DNA from: Mesorhizobium sp. YC-39
GTDB lineage: Bacteria; Pseudomonadota; Alphaproteobacteria; Rhizobiales; Rhizobiaceae
Length of the DNA stretch: 64,000 bases
Reading direction: 5' to 3'
Assembly: GCF_025753795.1 (NCBI RefSeq)
Contig: NZ_JAOWPS010000001.1
Coordinates: 930,001 to 994,000 of the forward strand
Under the pieces are notes generated by a model. That model made no database searches, was not told the origin of the DNA, and was given only the letters and a program-made list of their open reading frames with translations. This document shows positions 46,151 to 56,095 of this stretch, piece after piece (within the stretch, counting starts at the first letter, position 1; the number at the start of each line of letters is the position of its first letter). The position numbers and the translations under genes were made by a program.

Positions 46151-47158
46151 ATGCTCCGCTATCTCCTCCATAAGCTCGCCTTGATCGTTCCGACCGTGTT
46201 CGGCATATCGCTGGCGGCGTTTGCTTTCGTTCGGCTTCTGCCGGGCGACCCGATCCTCGCCTTGGCCGGCGAGCGCGGCGTCAGCCCCGAGCGCTATGCG
46301 CAGCTTGTCGAGCAATTTGGCTACAACCGGCCCTATGTCATCCAGTATCTCGAATATATAGGCAGGGTCCTGACCGGCGACTTCGGCATATCGATCGCCA
46401 CCAAGCGGCCGGTGCTCGGCGAATTCCAGGCGCTGTTTCCGGCAACGCTGGAACTGGCAACGATCGCATTGATCATCGCCGTCCTCCTCGGCATTCCCGC
46501 CGGCATCTTCGCCGCCATCAAGCGCGGATCATGGTTCGACCAGGCGACGATGGGTGTGGCGCTGACCGGCTACTCCATGCCGATCTTCTGGTGGGGCCTG
46601 CTGCTGATCATCTTCTTTTCCGGCTATCTCGGCTGGACGCCGGTTTCCGGCCGCATCGGCCTGCAGTATTTCTTCAAGCCGACCACGGGTTTCATGCTCA
46701 TAGACAGCCTGATTTCCGGCAAGAGCGGCGCTTTCAGGTCCGCTGCCAGTCACCTGGTCCTGCCGGCCATCGTGCTGGCGACGATTCCGCTTGCCGTCAT
46801 AGCGCGCCAGACGCGGTCGGCGATGCTGGAGGTACTGGGCGAGGACTATGTCCGCACCGCCCGCGCCAAGGGTCTGGCGCCGCGCCGCGTCGTCGGGCTC
46901 CACGCTTTTCGCAACGCGCTGATCCCGGTCGTCACCACCATCGGTCTGCAGGTCGGCACGCTGATGGCGGGCGCTATCCTCACCGAGACGATCTTTTCCT
47001 GGCCCGGTATCGGCAAATGGATGATCGACGCGATCGGCAAGCGCGACTATGTCGTCGTCCAGAGCGGTCTGCTGATCATCGCGCTGATCGTCATGGCGGT
47101 GAACCTGATCGTCGACGTGCTCTACGCCGTCATCAATCCGCGCATACGGGTGCAGTAA
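46151..47158 (+). CDS. dppB: dipeptide ABC importer permease DppB
   Basis: This 335-residue permease has the typical first helix (ALIVPTVFGISLAAFAFVRLLPGDP), about six membrane segments, and the EAA loop TARAKGLAPRRVVGLHAFRNALIPV. It forms the channel with DppC. Its stop is one base before the dppC ATG. Confidence 0.93.
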   Translation: MLRYLLHKLALIVPTVFGISLAAFAFVRLLPGDPILALAGERGVSPERYAQLVEQFGYNRPYVIQYLEYIGRVLTGDFGISIATKRPVLGEFQALFPATLELATIALIIAVLLGIPAGIFAAIKRGSWFDQATMGVALTGYSMPIFWWGLLLIIFFSGYLGWTPVSGRIGLQYFFKPTTGFMLIDSLISGKSGAFRSAASHLVLPAIVLATIPLAVIARQTRSAMLEVLGEDYVRTARAKGLAPRRVVGLHAFRNALIPVVTTIGLQVGTLMAGAILTETIFSWPGIGKWMIDAIGKRDYVVVQSGLLIIALIVMAVNLIVDVLYAVINPRIRVQ

Positions 47159-47159
47159 G

Positions 47160-48077
47160 ATGACCGACCAGTCCGCGGCCGAAGCCACTGCTGCCTCCGT
47201 TCAGCCCGGCGGCCGGCAACGCGCCTTCGCTGAATTCTGGCACTATTATTCGATGAACACCGGCGCCGTTATCGGCCTTGTCGTGTTCGCTTTGCTTGTG
47301 CTGGTGGCGATCTTCGCGCCTGTGGTCGCACCGCATTCGCCCGACGAACAGTTTCGCGATGCGCTGCTGGCGCCGCCGGCCTGGCAGGAGGGCGGCAAAT
47401 CGATGTTCCTGCTCGGCACCGATGCGGTCGGCCGCGACATGCTTTCGCGGCTGATTTTCGGCGCGCGTTTCTCGCTGTTCATCGGCCTGGTGGTCGTCGT
47501 CTTCTCGCTGACCAGCGGCATCGTCCTCGGCGTGCTCGCCGGCTATTTCCGCGGCTGGGTCGATACGCTGATCATGCGCATCATGGACATTATCCTGGCC
47601 TTCCCGTCGCTACTGCTGGCGCTGGTGCTTGTGGCGATCCTCGGCCCTGGCCTGTTCAACGCCATGCTGGCGATTGCGCTGGTGCTGCAGCCGCATTTCG
47701 CGCGCCTCACCCGTGCGGCGGTGATGTCCGAAAAGAACCGTGAATATGTCATCTCCGCCAAAGTCGCCGGTGCCAGCCATCTGAGGCTGATGGTGAGAAC
47801 GATCTTGCCGAATTGCGTGGCGCCGCTGATCGTGCAGGCGACGCTGTCCTTCTCCAACGCCATCCTCGAGGCCGCGGCGCTCGGCTTCCTTGGCGTGGGC
47901 GCGCAGCCACCGACGCCGGAATGGGGCACTATGCTCGCCTCGGCGCGCGAGTTCATCCTGCGCGCGCCCTGGGTGGTGACCTTCCCCGGCCTTGCCATCC
48001 TGATCACGGTGCTGGCCATCAACCTGATCGGCGATGGCCTGCGCGACGCCTTCGACCCCAAGCTGAAGAGGTCGTGA
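47160..48077 (+). CDS. dppC: dipeptide ABC importer permease DppC
   Basis: This 305-residue permease has a cytoplasmic N-terminal stretch (about 1-35), six membrane helices and the EAA loop SAKVAGASHLRLMVRTILPNCVAPL. LLGTDAVGRDMLSRLIFGAR near residue 85 is the DppC/OppC signature. It is translationally close to dppB and 5 bases from dppD. Confidence 0.93.
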   Translation: MTDQSAAEATAASVQPGGRQRAFAEFWHYYSMNTGAVIGLVVFALLVLVAIFAPVVAPHSPDEQFRDALLAPPAWQEGGKSMFLLGTDAVGRDMLSRLIFGARFSLFIGLVVVVFSLTSGIVLGVLAGYFRGWVDTLIMRIMDIILAFPSLLLALVLVAILGPGLFNAMLAIALVLQPHFARLTRAAVMSEKNREYVISAKVAGASHLRLMVRTILPNCVAPLIVQATLSFSNAILEAAALGFLGVGAQPPTPEWGTMLASAREFILRAPWVVTFPGLAILITVLAINLIGDGLRDAFDPKLKRS

Positions 48078-48082
48078 GCACC

Positions 48083-48958
48083 ATGCCTCTTCTCGAGATC
48101 AGGAACCTTACCGTTTCCTTCGATACCGCCGCCGGGCCGTTCATGGCCGTGCAAGGCATCGACCTGTCGATCGAGCCGCGCGAGGTGCTGGCGATCGTCG
48201 GCGAATCCGGCTCCGGCAAATCGGTGGCGATGCTGGCGGTGATGGGGCTTTTGCCCAATACGGCGACGGTGAAGGCTGACCGCATGGCCTTCGATGGCAT
48301 CGACCTGCTTGGGCTCAGCCCGTCGGAGCGCCGCAAGATCGTCGGCAAGGACATCTCGATGATCTTCCAGGAACCGATCGCCAGCCTCAATCCGTGCTTC
48401 ACCGCCGGCTTCCAGATCGAGGAGGTGCTGCGCTTTCACATGGGCATGGACCGCGCCCAGCGCCGAGCCCGCGCCATCGAACTCATGAAGCTGGTCGGCA
48501 TCGCCGATCCGGAGGAACGGCTGAGCTCGTTCCCACACCAGATGTCGGGCGGCCAGTGCCAGCGCGTCATGATCGCCATTGCCATCGCCTGCAATCCGAA
48601 GCTGTTGATCGCCGACGAGCCGACGACAGCGCTTGATGTCACCATCCAGAAGCAGATCCTCGATCTGCTGGTCTCCCTGCAAGCCAAATACGGCATGGGG
48701 CTGATCATGATCACCCACAATATGGGCGTGGTGGCCGAGACCGCCGACCGCGTCATCGTCCAGTACAAGGGCCGCAAGATGGAAGAGGCCGATGTGCTGT
48801 CGCTCTTCGAAGCGCCGAAGAGCAACTACACGCGCGCGCTGCTGTCGGCGCTGCCGGAAAACGCTGTCGGCGATCGGCTGCCGACCGTTTCCGACATGTT
48901 GTTCGAGCCGGCCCCCTCTGCCGCGAGATCTGGGTCGCCAACGGGGGCAGCTTCATGA
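48083..48958 (+). CDS. dppD: dipeptide ABC importer ATPase DppD
   Basis: This 291-residue ABC ATPase has Walker [10 protein letters not shown], signature [12 protein letters not shown], Walker [15 protein letters not shown] and MITHNMGVV. It is shorter than usual. The oligopeptide C-terminal domain breaks off after [12 protein letters not shown] and lacks the CxxxxRC cysteine region that often follows. The stop overlaps the dppF ATG (ATGA). Confidence 0.9.
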   Translation: MPLLEIRNLTVSFDTAAGPFMAVQGIDLSIEPREVLAIVGESGSGKSVAMLAVMGLLPNTATVKADRMAFDGIDLLGLSPSERRKIVGKDISMIFQEPIASLNPCFTAGFQIEEVLRFHMGMDRAQRRARAIELMKLVGIADPEERLSSFPHQMSGGQCQRVMIAIAIACNPKLLIADEPTTALDVTIQKQILDLLVSLQAKYGMGLIMITHNMGVVAETADRVIVQYKGRKMEEADVLSLFEAPKSNYTRALLSALPENAVGDRLPTVSDMLFEPAPSAARSGSPTGAAS

Positions 48959-49785
48959 GTGTGACGGTTCTCGAAGGCAAGAACATCGTGCGCGACTACC
49001 ATGTCGGCGGTGGCCTGTTTCGTCCGACCCGCACCGTTCATGCGGTCAAGGGCGTTTCTTTCACCGTGCAGAAGGGCAAGACGCTGGCCATCGTTGGCGA
49101 AAGCGGCTGCGGCAAGTCCACGCTCGCCCGCATCATCACGCTGATCGATCCTGCGACATCAGGCGAGCTCTTCATCGACGGCAACAAGGTCGACATCGCC
49201 AAGGACGGCCTGTCGAAGGAGATGCGCCGCAAGGTGCAGATCGTCTTCCAGAACCCCTATGGCTCGCTCAACCCGCGCCAGAAGATCGGCGATGTGCTCG
49301 GTGAGCCGCTGCTCATCAACACCGACAAGCCGGCCGAGGAACGGCGCGACCTCGCGATGAAGATGCTGAAGAAGGTCGGCCTCGGACCCGAGCACTATAA
49401 CCGCTACCCGCACATGTTCTCGGGCGGCCAGCGCCAGCGCATCGCCATTGCCCGCGCGCTGATGCTGAACCCCAGCCTTTTGGTGCTGGACGAACCGGTC
49501 TCGGCGCTCGATCTGTCGGTGCAGGCGCAGGTGCTCAACCTGCTTGCCGACCTGCAGGACGAGTTCCAGCTGACCTACGTCTTCATCAGCCATGACCTAT
49601 CCGTGGTGCGCTATATCGCCGACGACGTGATGGTAATGTATTTCGGCGAGGCGGTCGAATACGGCTCGCGCGACGAGGTTTTTTCAGACCCCAAGCACAG
49701 CTACACCAGGACGCTGTTCGCGGCGACCCCGCGCGCTGATGTCGCCTCGATCAAGGCAAGGTTGGCGAAAAAGAAGGCCGCCTGA
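48955..49785 (+). CDS. dppF: dipeptide ABC importer ATPase DppF
   Basis: This 276-residue ABC ATPase has Walker A GESGCGKSTL, QIVFQNPYGSLNPRQ, signature FSGGQRQRIAIARAL, Walker B LLVLDEPVSALDLS and FISHDLSVV. As in DppD, the cysteine-bearing oligopeptide C-terminal extension is absent (it ends ARLAKKKAA). It pairs with DppD to drive import. Confidence 0.92.
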   Translation: MSVTVLEGKNIVRDYHVGGGLFRPTRTVHAVKGVSFTVQKGKTLAIVGESGCGKSTLARIITLIDPATSGELFIDGNKVDIAKDGLSKEMRRKVQIVFQNPYGSLNPRQKIGDVLGEPLLINTDKPAEERRDLAMKMLKKVGLGPEHYNRYPHMFSGGQRQRIAIARALMLNPSLLVLDEPVSALDLSVQAQVLNLLADLQDEFQLTYVFISHDLSVVRYIADDVMVMYFGEAVEYGSRDEVFSDPKHSYTRTLFAATPRADVASIKARLAKKKAA

Positions 49786-49845
49786 CCGGGCCGCCAATCA
49801 GGGAATGGCCTCGATTCCGCCGCTGCTCCAGGAAGGCAGCACCGA

Positions 49846-50637
49846 TCAGTTGTCGTAGATTTTTTCAAGTTCCGTATAGACCGTCTCGTTACCAGCGAGC
49901 ACGCGGTTGCCCCTGTTCAGGCCATCGTTTGCGAGAAAGTCGTTGGTCCTCAGGCCCGCCGCCCGGATGACCGCGATGGCGCCGAGGCAATCCCAGGAAT
50001 TAATGTGCGGCTCGATATAGCCAAGCAGTCGACCACAGGCGACGTAGCAGAGCGTCAGAGCTCCGGAGCCGTCGCGATAGAACATGCCGCCGTTCTTCAG
50101 GAACCGTTCAAATATCGGCAGGAATTCGTCCGGTGTGACGCGTGGAGAATAGCCGACGCCAACAATGCCATCCTTGATGGTTTTGCCCGGATGACGCTGG
50201 ACCTGCGTGCCGTTCAGTGTTGCTGGAAAGTCGATGCCGCCGCCAAAGAGTTCGTTTCGTGCCGGTGCATAGACCATACCGAACTGCAACTCGCTGTTCC
50301 TGACAAAGGCGATTGAGACGCACCAGCTGGACATGCCGGAGACGAAAGGCTGCGTTCCATCGATCGGATCGACGACCCAGATACCTTGATTGGCCGCGAA
50401 GCCAGAGCTCCCGGTTTCCTCGCCGAGGAAACCATCTTGGGGAAAGCCGGCATTCAGCCGGTCGCGGATCAGCAGTTCGGTGTTCAGATCGGCCTCGCTC
50501 GCCATGTCCTGCAGGCCCTTGCTCTTGATGGTCAGGGCGTCGCGGTTCCTGAAATAGCTATGCGCCAGATCTCCTGCCTCCCGGATAAGAGCGAGTGCAA
50601 AATCATAGCGGTCTTTCAAGGATGATGTGTCGGTCAT
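49846..50637 (-). CDS. inositol monophosphatase family phosphatase
   Basis: This 263-residue Mg-dependent phosphatase has GEETGSSG (metal-binding Glu pair), VVDPIDGTQPFVSG (the family DPIDGT) and INSWDCLGAIAVIRAAGL (C-terminal W-D motif). It could act on inositol phosphate, histidinol phosphate or another sugar phosphate. The adjacent ROK kinase suggests a sugar-phosphate substrate. The ATG at 50637 marks the domain start; the frame stays open upstream through the kinase gene, but this is shadow sequence. The kinase stop lies 37 bases upstream. Confidence 0.87.
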   Translation of the reverse strand: MTDTSSLKDRYDFALALIREAGDLAHSYFRNRDALTIKSKGLQDMASEADLNTELLIRDRLNAGFPQDGFLGEETGSSGFAANQGIWVVDPIDGTQPFVSGMSSWCVSIAFVRNSELQFGMVYAPARNELFGGGIDFPATLNGTQVQRHPGKTIKDGIVGVGYSPRVTPDEFLPIFERFLKNGGMFYRDGSGALTLCYVACGRLLGYIEPHINSWDCLGAIAVIRAAGLRTNDFLANDGLNRGNRVLAGNETVYTELEKIYDN

Positions 50638-50674
50638 GACGTCTCTCTCGTGCGGGAATACGGCCCGTGCGGCC

Positions 50675-51571
50675 CTATGACTTCCAAAGCCAGGCAGCGC
50701 CGCGGACGCCGCTGGAATCGCCGTGCACGGCCTTGCGTATCGGCGTGTAGAAAACTGTCGAGAAAGTGCGTTTTGCCAGTTCGCGCGGCAGATCCTGGTA
50801 GAGCTCTTCGACATTCGACATGCCGCCGCCCATGACGAGAATGTCGGGATCGAGCGAATTGACCACCGTCGCAAGGCCCCGTGCGACGCGGTCGACGTAG
50901 CGATCCCAGAGCAGGGTCGACAGGCGGTCTCCCCCGCGCTTCTTCTCGATGATCTCGCTGGCCTTCAGTTGCTCGTTAGTGTGGCTGGCATACTCCGCCT
51001 CGAAGGCGCGGCCGGACACCCAGGTTTCCATGCAACCGTGCCGTCCGCAATAACAGGCCTTGCCAGGAATTTCCGTCACGTCGGGAAAGGGCAAGGGGTT
51101 GTGGCCCCATTCGCCTCCACTGTTGTTGGGTCCATGGTGCGCCTTGCCGCCGACGGCGATGCCGGCCCCGGCGCCCGACCCCAGAATGACGGCGAAAATC
51201 ACATTGTGCCCGGCGCCGGCGCCGTCCATGGCTTCGGAGGCTGCGAAACAATCGGCATCGTTCTCGATCCGCATCTCCCGCTTGATCGCGTCGTGTAGAT
51301 CCTTTTCCACCGGGCGCCCGAGAAGCCACGTCGAGCTTGCGCCCTTGCCAAGGCGGCTGACGGGCTCGAGCGAGCCGGGGATGCCGATGCCGATGGAGCC
51401 TGTCCTGCCCGTCTGGCTTTCCAGTGCATCGATCATGGTCTTGATGACACGGATGCAGCCAAAATAGTCATGGCGCGGCGTCACTTCCCGCAGACGAAGA
51501 AGTTCGCGGCCGTCGTGCTCCATGGCGACGCCCTCGATCTTGGTGCCGCCCCAGTCAATTCCGATCAGCAT
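50675..51571 (-). CDS. ROK family sugar kinase
   Basis: This 298-residue kinase of the ROK family (N-acetylglucosamine kinase/fructokinase type) has the ATP motif IGIDWGGTKIEGVAM at the start, the catalytic-region motif ENDADCFA, GGEWGHNPL, and the zinc site CYCGRHGCMETW. It phosphorylates a hexose or amino-sugar. GGAAGGAAG precedes the ATG at 51571. The relic of a ROK-type repressor lies directly upstream, so a repressor-kinase-phosphatase sugar module has probably lost its regulator. Confidence 0.88.
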   Translation of the reverse strand: MLIGIDWGGTKIEGVAMEHDGRELLRLREVTPRHDYFGCIRVIKTMIDALESQTGRTGSIGIGIPGSLEPVSRLGKGASSTWLLGRPVEKDLHDAIKREMRIENDADCFAASEAMDGAGAGHNVIFAVILGSGAGAGIAVGGKAHHGPNNSGGEWGHNPLPFPDVTEIPGKACYCGRHGCMETWVSGRAFEAEYASHTNEQLKASEIIEKKRGGDRLSTLLWDRYVDRVARGLATVVNSLDPDILVMGGGMSNVEELYQDLPRELAKRTFSTVFYTPIRKAVHGDSSGVRGAAWLWKS

Positions 51572-51639
51572 GTCGGTCTTCCTTCCCGCCGATCCGCTGG
51601 GCACGGTCGGTCACTACGAAACAGTCACTGCTCTCCGGT

Positions 51640-51792
51640 TCAGCTGAAGAGAATATCGCGGTCACGCGCATACTCGGCGAGAAGCGGAAGGCTCGCCGCA
51701 CCAAGAACGCGCGCGTCTCTGCCGATCCTGCCTTCGAGGATCTATGAGGGCAAGTCGCTTTCGATGCCGGCCGCGAGGAGAATCTTGGGTCG
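51640..51792 (-). pseudogene. C-terminal relic of a ROK family transcriptional repressor
   Basis: Read leftward in the frame ending with the TGA at 51640-51642, the DNA gives LLAAGIESDLPS, an in-frame TAG, then ILEGRIGRDARVLGAASLPLLAEYARDRDILFS. The segment GRIGRDARVLGAASLPL is characteristic of the last residues of ROK repressors (NagC/Mlc class). The N-terminal HTH and the rest are gone, because the class V aminotransferase gene occupies the sequence immediately upstream (its stop is at 51793). It is a decayed 3' end left by a deletion or replacement. Confidence 0.65.
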
Positions 51793-53070
51793 CTACGATA
51801 GCCTTGCGACAATGGCGTGCAGCGCCTCACCGAAGCGGCGGACCTCCTTGACCGTATTGTAGTGCACCAGCGAGGCGCGGATGGCGCCGCTGTCCATCGA
51901 CAGGTTGAGGCGCTTCATCAGTCGCGGCGCGTACATGTGGCCATCGCGGATACCAATCTGCATTTCGGCCATCTCTTCGACGATGCGTTGCGGCGAAAGC
52001 TTGCCGATGTTGAAGCAGAAGGTCGGCACGCGTTCGCTAATGCGGGCCTCGTCGGCGACGCCGTAGATCGTGGCGTCGCAATCCTTGAGGACCTTCAGCA
52101 TCTCGCGCGCCAGCACCAGCTCGTAATCGCGGATGGCGCCCATGCCGGCGACAATGTTCTCGCGGCGCGAGCGATTGTTCGAAGGCGCGAGATTGCGGCC
52201 GATCAATTCCAGATATTGCACCGCTGCGTCCATGCCCGAAACATTCTCGTAGATGAAGGTGCCGGCCTCGACCTTGTAGGGAGGCTCGTCGGGGATGAAA
52301 TCCTCGCGGAAGGTCGGCAGCCGCTTCAGCGTTTCGAAGCGTCCCCACAGGAAGCCCATATGTGGCGAGAAATTCTTGTAGCCGGAACAGACCAGATAGT
52401 CGCAATCCCAGGCCTGCACATCGATCAATCCGTGCGGCCCGTAATGCACGCAGTCGAGGAACACGTCCGCACCCGCCGCATGCGCGATCTTGGCAACGGA
52501 AGCGACATCGACGATCGAGCCGATCGAATGCGCCGTCACCGTGCAGGCGACGAGCCTTGTGCGATCCGAAACCAGCGGCCTGAGGTCGTCGACATGGAGA
52601 TTGCCGTCCTCGCGCATGCGCCACCATTTGAACTTCGCGCCCGCCTGCTCCAGCGCCAGCCACGTCGCGATGTTGGCATCATGGTCCATGTCGGTTATGA
52701 CGATCTCGTCTCGCTCCTGAAGCATCTGGCCAATGCCGAGGCTGACCAGGCGGATGAACGAGGTGGCGTTCATGCCGAAGCAGATTTCCGACGAGCTGTA
52801 GGCGTTGATAAGCAGCGCCACGCTTTCGCGCGCATCGGCGACGGACTGGTCGACGGTGACGCTGCGGCCATAGCGGCCGCCGCGCTGCACATTGTGCGCC
52901 ACCAGATGGTTGGTCACCGCGTCGAGCACGTTCTGCGGGATCTGCGCGCCGGCGGCATTGTCCATGAAGATGAAGTCGCCGGCCTGCTGCAAGGCGGGGA
53001 ACATGGCGCGGATCGTATCGACCGGGAACGATGCGGCGCTGTCCGCCTTTGGGGTCTGGTGCTGGTTCAC
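51793..53070 (-). CDS. class V PLP-dependent enzyme, cysteine desulfurase-like
   Basis: This 425-residue fold-type I PLP enzyme has DNAAGAQIP near the start, [11 protein letters not shown], the cofactor Asp in [15 protein letters not shown] and the Schiff-base lysine in [16 protein letters not shown]. It fits the 'cysteine desulfurase-like' subgroup, whose true substrates are mostly unknown; it need not be a desulfurase. The start is GTG at 53070 with AAGGAGA upstream. The frame stays open to 53964 only as arginine-rich shadow of the permease. It is last in the GntR-controlled operon, 47 bases after the permease. Confidence 0.87.
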   Translation of the reverse strand: MNQHQTPKADSAASFPVDTIRAMFPALQQAGDFIFMDNAAGAQIPQNVLDAVTNHLVAHNVQRGGRYGRSVTVDQSVADARESVALLINAYSSSEICFGMNATSFIRLVSLGIGQMLQERDEIVITDMDHDANIATWLALEQAGAKFKWWRMREDGNLHVDDLRPLVSDRTRLVACTVTAHSIGSIVDVASVAKIAHAAGADVFLDCVHYGPHGLIDVQAWDCDYLVCSGYKNFSPHMGFLWGRFETLKRLPTFREDFIPDEPPYKVEAGTFIYENVSGMDAAVQYLELIGRNLAPSNNRSRRENIVAGMGAIRDYELVLAREMLKVLKDCDATIYGVADEARISERVPTFCFNIGKLSPQRIVEEMAEMQIGIRDGHMYAPRLMKRLNLSMDSGAIRASLVHYNTVKEVRRFGEALHAIVARLS

Positions 53071-53117
53071 GGACGTCTCCTTCAGTTCAATGGGATGGCA
53101 GAATCGCGGCGCCACGC

Positions 53118-53795
53118 TCAGTGCGCGCCGGACTGTTTCTTGCTGCGTTCTTCGAGGTAGCCGACCAGGCGCACGAGCGGCCACAGGAAGGCGAGATAGA
53201 TGATCGCGGCGCCGATCAGCGGCGTCGGGTTGGCCATCAGCGCCTGCGCATCGGTCGCCTGCTTCAACAGGTCCGGCATGGCGACGACCGACGCGAGCGC
53301 GGTATCCTTGAACACCGAGACGCAGTTGCTGGTCAGCGGCGGCACGACGACGCGGATCGCTTGCGGCAGGATCACCTTGCGCATGGCGGTCCAGAACGGC
53401 AGGCCGAGCGTCGCCGCCGCCTCGAACTGGCCTTTCGGGATGTTCTGGATGCCGGCGCGGCAGACCTCCGCCGTAAAGGCGGCAAGCACCAGCGACAGCG
53501 CCAGCGCCGCCGAGACGAAGGAGGACAGGCGGATGCCGACAAAGGGCAGCGCGTAATAGATCAGGATCAGCACCACCAGAATCGGCAGAGCCCGGAAGAT
53601 GTCGATATAGCCGATGGCCAGCCGCCTCAGCAGCTTCGGCGCATAGAGACGCACCAGGCAGATCGCCAGCCCGGCGACGGTGCCGAACACGATACTGGCG
53701 CAGCCGAGCAGGATGGTGTTGCCGAGCCCGCGAATGAGGATCGGAAACGACCTGACCAGAATGCCCCAGTTGAAGAACGTATCGATCAGTTCCAT
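53118..53795 (-). CDS. polar amino-acid ABC importer permease
   Basis: This 225-residue HisM/GlnP-type permease has about five membrane segments ([20 protein letters not shown] first) and the EAA-type loop [24 protein letters not shown]. It works with the binding protein upstream. Neither a second permease nor an ATPase gene is present in the cluster, so it must act as a homodimer with an ATPase encoded elsewhere. Confidence 0.9.
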   Translation of the reverse strand: MELIDTFFNWGILVRSFPILIRGLGNTILLGCASIVFGTVAGLAICLVRLYAPKLLRRLAIGYIDIFRALPILVVLILIYYALPFVGIRLSSFVSAALALSLVLAAFTAEVCRAGIQNIPKGQFEAAATLGLPFWTAMRKVILPQAIRVVVPPLTSNCVSVFKDTALASVVAMPDLLKQATDAQALMANPTPLIGAAIIYLAFLWPLVRLVGYLEERSKKQSGAH

Positions 53796-53817
53796 GGCGT
53801 CGGCCCAATGGCATGGA

Positions 53818-53843
53818 CAAGCCCGCCACCAGCAGCGGGCTTG
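53818..53843 (-). terminator. intercistronic hairpin, binding protein - permease
   Basis: CAAGCCCGC and GCGGGCTTG around an 8-base loop, in the 99-bp gap after the binding-protein gene. As at the dppA-dppB junction, it probably lowers permease expression or protects the binding-protein mRNA. Confidence 0.6.
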
Positions 53844-53894
53844 CCAAGGGATGAAAGATAAGGCGCGGCGCGCCTGTCGAGGCGATTAGCCGGC

Positions 53895-54686
53895 TTACTG
53901 AGCCTGCGGGATCGGTCCCGGGGTCACCGTGCTGGTGCCGGCTTCCGGGTCGACGCCGAACCACTTCTTATGGATCGAAGCCATCGTGCCGTCCTTCTTC
54001 ATTGCGGTGATGGCATCATTGACCTTCTCCAGCAGCGGGTGGCCCTTTTTCGTCATCATGGCGAAACGCTCGCCGGTCGGGATGCGCACCAGGATCTTGA
54101 GGGCGGGCATCTGCTTGATGGCGAACAGGAAGCCGGCCAATTCGCCGGCGCCGCCGTCGATGCGGCCGTTCTGCACATCGAGCAGCAGATCCTGCTGGGC
54201 GTTGTAGCTCTTGGTCTCGGCGACGCCGAGCTTTTCGGCATTTTCCTTCATATAGGCTTCGCCGGTCGAGCCAGCGATGACACCGATGGTCTTGCCCTTG
54301 AGGTCGTCGAGCGACTTGATGGTCGAGTCGGACTTGCCGACTATGGTGCCGTCGCTGTCGTAATAGGCCTGTGTGAAGCCCTGGTTCTGCAGCCGCTCAT
54401 TGGTTATCGAGATCGACGAGACGGCGAAATCGATGCGACCCGATGCGGTCGCCGCAAATAGCGCCTGGAAACCGAGATCCTGGAATTCGGCCTCGGCGCC
54501 GATGCGCTTGGCGACATCGTTGGCGACGTCGATTTCGAAGCCCTCGAACGAGCCGGATTCGGTCTTGTATTCCCATGGCGGGTTCGCCGGATAGGCGCCC
54601 ACCATGATCTTGTCGGCAAAGGCAGGTGCCGCGAAGGCGACGCCCGCGGCGATGATCACGCCAATCAATCCTAGACGATGCAACAT
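53895..54686 (-). CDS. polar amino-acid ABC importer, periplasmic binding protein
   Basis: This 263-residue exported protein has a signal peptide at 1-24 (ending AAPAFA) and the SBP_bac_3 (HisJ/ArgT/GlnH) fold, with [23 protein letters not shown] and the hinge [24 protein letters not shown]. It binds an amino acid or amino-acid derivative. AGAGGGAAG lies before the ATG at 54686. The gene stands 100 bases after the first class V enzyme gene. Confidence 0.9.
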   Translation of the reverse strand: MLHRLGLIGVIIAAGVAFAAPAFADKIMVGAYPANPPWEYKTESGSFEGFEIDVANDVAKRIGAEAEFQDLGFQALFAATASGRIDFAVSSISITNERLQNQGFTQAYYDSDGTIVGKSDSTIKSLDDLKGKTIGVIAGSTGEAYMKENAEKLGVAETKSYNAQQDLLLDVQNGRIDGGAGELAGFLFAIKQMPALKILVRIPTGERFAMMTKKGHPLLEKVNDAITAMKKDGTMASIHKKWFGVDPEAGTSTVTPGPIPQAQ

Positions 54687-54742
54687 GGTGCTTCCCTCTG
54701 GTTCGGCCACTTCGCGTGGCGCATTTCCTCTTCCGCCGCTTT

Positions 54743-54765
54743 CAGCATCCAACTCCCGGATGCTG
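54743..54765 (-). terminator. short hairpin between PLP-enzyme gene and binding-protein gene
   Basis: CAGCATCC and GGATGCTG around AACTCCC in the 100-bp intercistronic gap. It is a weak, short stem, possibly an mRNA processing or attenuation site. Confidence 0.4.
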
Positions 54766-54786
54766 CAGGCGAGGCGGTGCCTGAAG

Positions 54787-55926
54787 TCAGGATGCGCGCC
54801 GTTGCCGCGCGCCGATGAGGTTCTGCAGGCGCGCAAGCAGCGCATCGACCGCGTCGCCTGATGTGACCATGCCGGGCGACAGCCTGAGCGTTGGGCCGCG
54901 CGCATCGCAATAAAGCCGTTCGTCGCGCAGGCTCGACACGGTCTTTGCCGGATCGACGCCTTGTGGCAGGGCCAGCATCACGCTGCCGCCACGTTCGCTG
55001 GCGTCCAGCGGCGAACGGACCGACCAGCCATTGTCCAGCGCATGACCGATGATGCGTTCGCCAAGTGCCGTGTTTTGGGCGCCGATAGCGTCGACGCCGG
55101 TTCTTTCCACCCATTCGAGGCCGGGCAGCGATGCGACGCTGGCAAGGATCGCCGGCGTGCCATGGTCGAAACGTCGGGCATCGCTTGCATAGGAAAAACT
55201 GTCCAAATCCCAGGAGAACGGGTTCGGCTGGCTGAACCAGCCGCGCTGCTCAGGTTGGCATGTTGCCAAAAGGTCGGGCGTCACCTGCAGGATGCCCGCA
55301 CCAGAGGCGCCGCACAGCCATTTAAGCGATGTCGATACGACGAAATCGACCGAAGCCTCCGCTACCGAGAAGGGTATAACGCCGACGCCTTGCGTGATGT
55401 CGACGCCGACGATGCTTCCCATCGCCCGACCATGCGCGGCAAGCCGTGCGATATCGCAGCGGTGCGAGGCCGTTGAGGTGACGAAGGTCAGCAAGGCGAG
55501 GCCGACATCCTCCTGCCAACGGGCGACGAAATCCTCGTCGCGCACCCAGCTTTCGCCTGGCCGCAACGGCACGGTATCGAGCGTGAAGTCGAAGCGTTCG
55601 GCGAGACCGGCAAGCAGGAAATGCAGGCTCGGGAAACAGTCGGCAGCGATCAGCAGGCGTTTTCCCGCCAGTCGCTTCGACGGCAAGGCCCCGATCAGGC
55701 TGTAAAGCGCCGACGTGACATTCTCGGTGGTGGTCAGCGTTCCCTTTGGCGCCTCAATCAGCCGGCTCCAGGCATCGATGAAACGCTGCCGCGCGCCAAG
55801 TGCTGCCGGCCATTGGCTATCATCTTCCGCCGACCAGATGCCGGAGAATTCAGCCAGCGCTGCGGCCATGCGTTCGGCCTTGCCGGGAAAGGTGCCGATC
55901 GAATGGTAGAGAAAATAGCCTGACAT
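54787..55926 (-). CDS. class V aminotransferase, kynureninase-like
   Basis: This 379-residue fold-type I PLP enzyme has TTTENVTSALYSL (phosphate cup), GVDITQGVGVIPF (cofactor Asp) and VSTSLKWLCGASGAGIL (Schiff-base Lys). The layout is like kynureninase and selenocysteine lyase relatives. It is first of the operon and sits 16 bases behind a 9-bp-arm palindrome identical in core to one before the GntR gene, so it is a regulated catabolic enzyme for the imported amino compound. The ribosome-binding site is weak (GCGGA). Confidence 0.83.
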   Translation of the reverse strand: MSGYFLYHSIGTFPGKAERMAAALAEFSGIWSAEDDSQWPAALGARQRFIDAWSRLIEAPKGTLTTTENVTSALYSLIGALPSKRLAGKRLLIAADCFPSLHFLLAGLAERFDFTLDTVPLRPGESWVRDEDFVARWQEDVGLALLTFVTSTASHRCDIARLAAHGRAMGSIVGVDITQGVGVIPFSVAEASVDFVVSTSLKWLCGASGAGILQVTPDLLATCQPEQRGWFSQPNPFSWDLDSFSYASDARRFDHGTPAILASVASLPGLEWVERTGVDAIGAQNTALGERIIGHALDNGWSVRSPLDASERGGSVMLALPQGVDPAKTVSSLRDERLYCDARGPTLRLSPGMVTSGDAVDALLARLQNLIGARQRRAS

Positions 55927-55941
55927 TCCGCGTTTTGCTCC

Positions 55942-55961
55942 TTGTGATCAAGTGATCACAA
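55942..55961. promoter_or_regulatory. GntR operator before the class V aminotransferase operon
   Basis: TTGTGATCA (55942-55950), spacer AG, TGATCACAA (55953-55961). It shares the core TGTGATCA-N2-TGATCACA with the site at 56888-56905. It lies 16 bases before the start codon, where binding would block transcription. Confidence 0.75.
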
Positions 55962-56095
55962 AACTAGATAGGGATCAACCGCTGCGGTCTAAGAAATTCG
56001 GATCGCAGGTCGAAATCAGGCGGTTGTTTCTTGGTCCAGCGCCGCCGGGACCCGGTGTCTTTTCCCCGGATTTTTCGGTCAGCCCAGCGCCGGTG

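Noticed and set aside
53071..53964. N-terminal extension of the cysteine-desulfurase-like gene
   Set aside because: It reads the permease gene in another frame. The GTG at 53070 has a clear ribosome-binding site at the family start.
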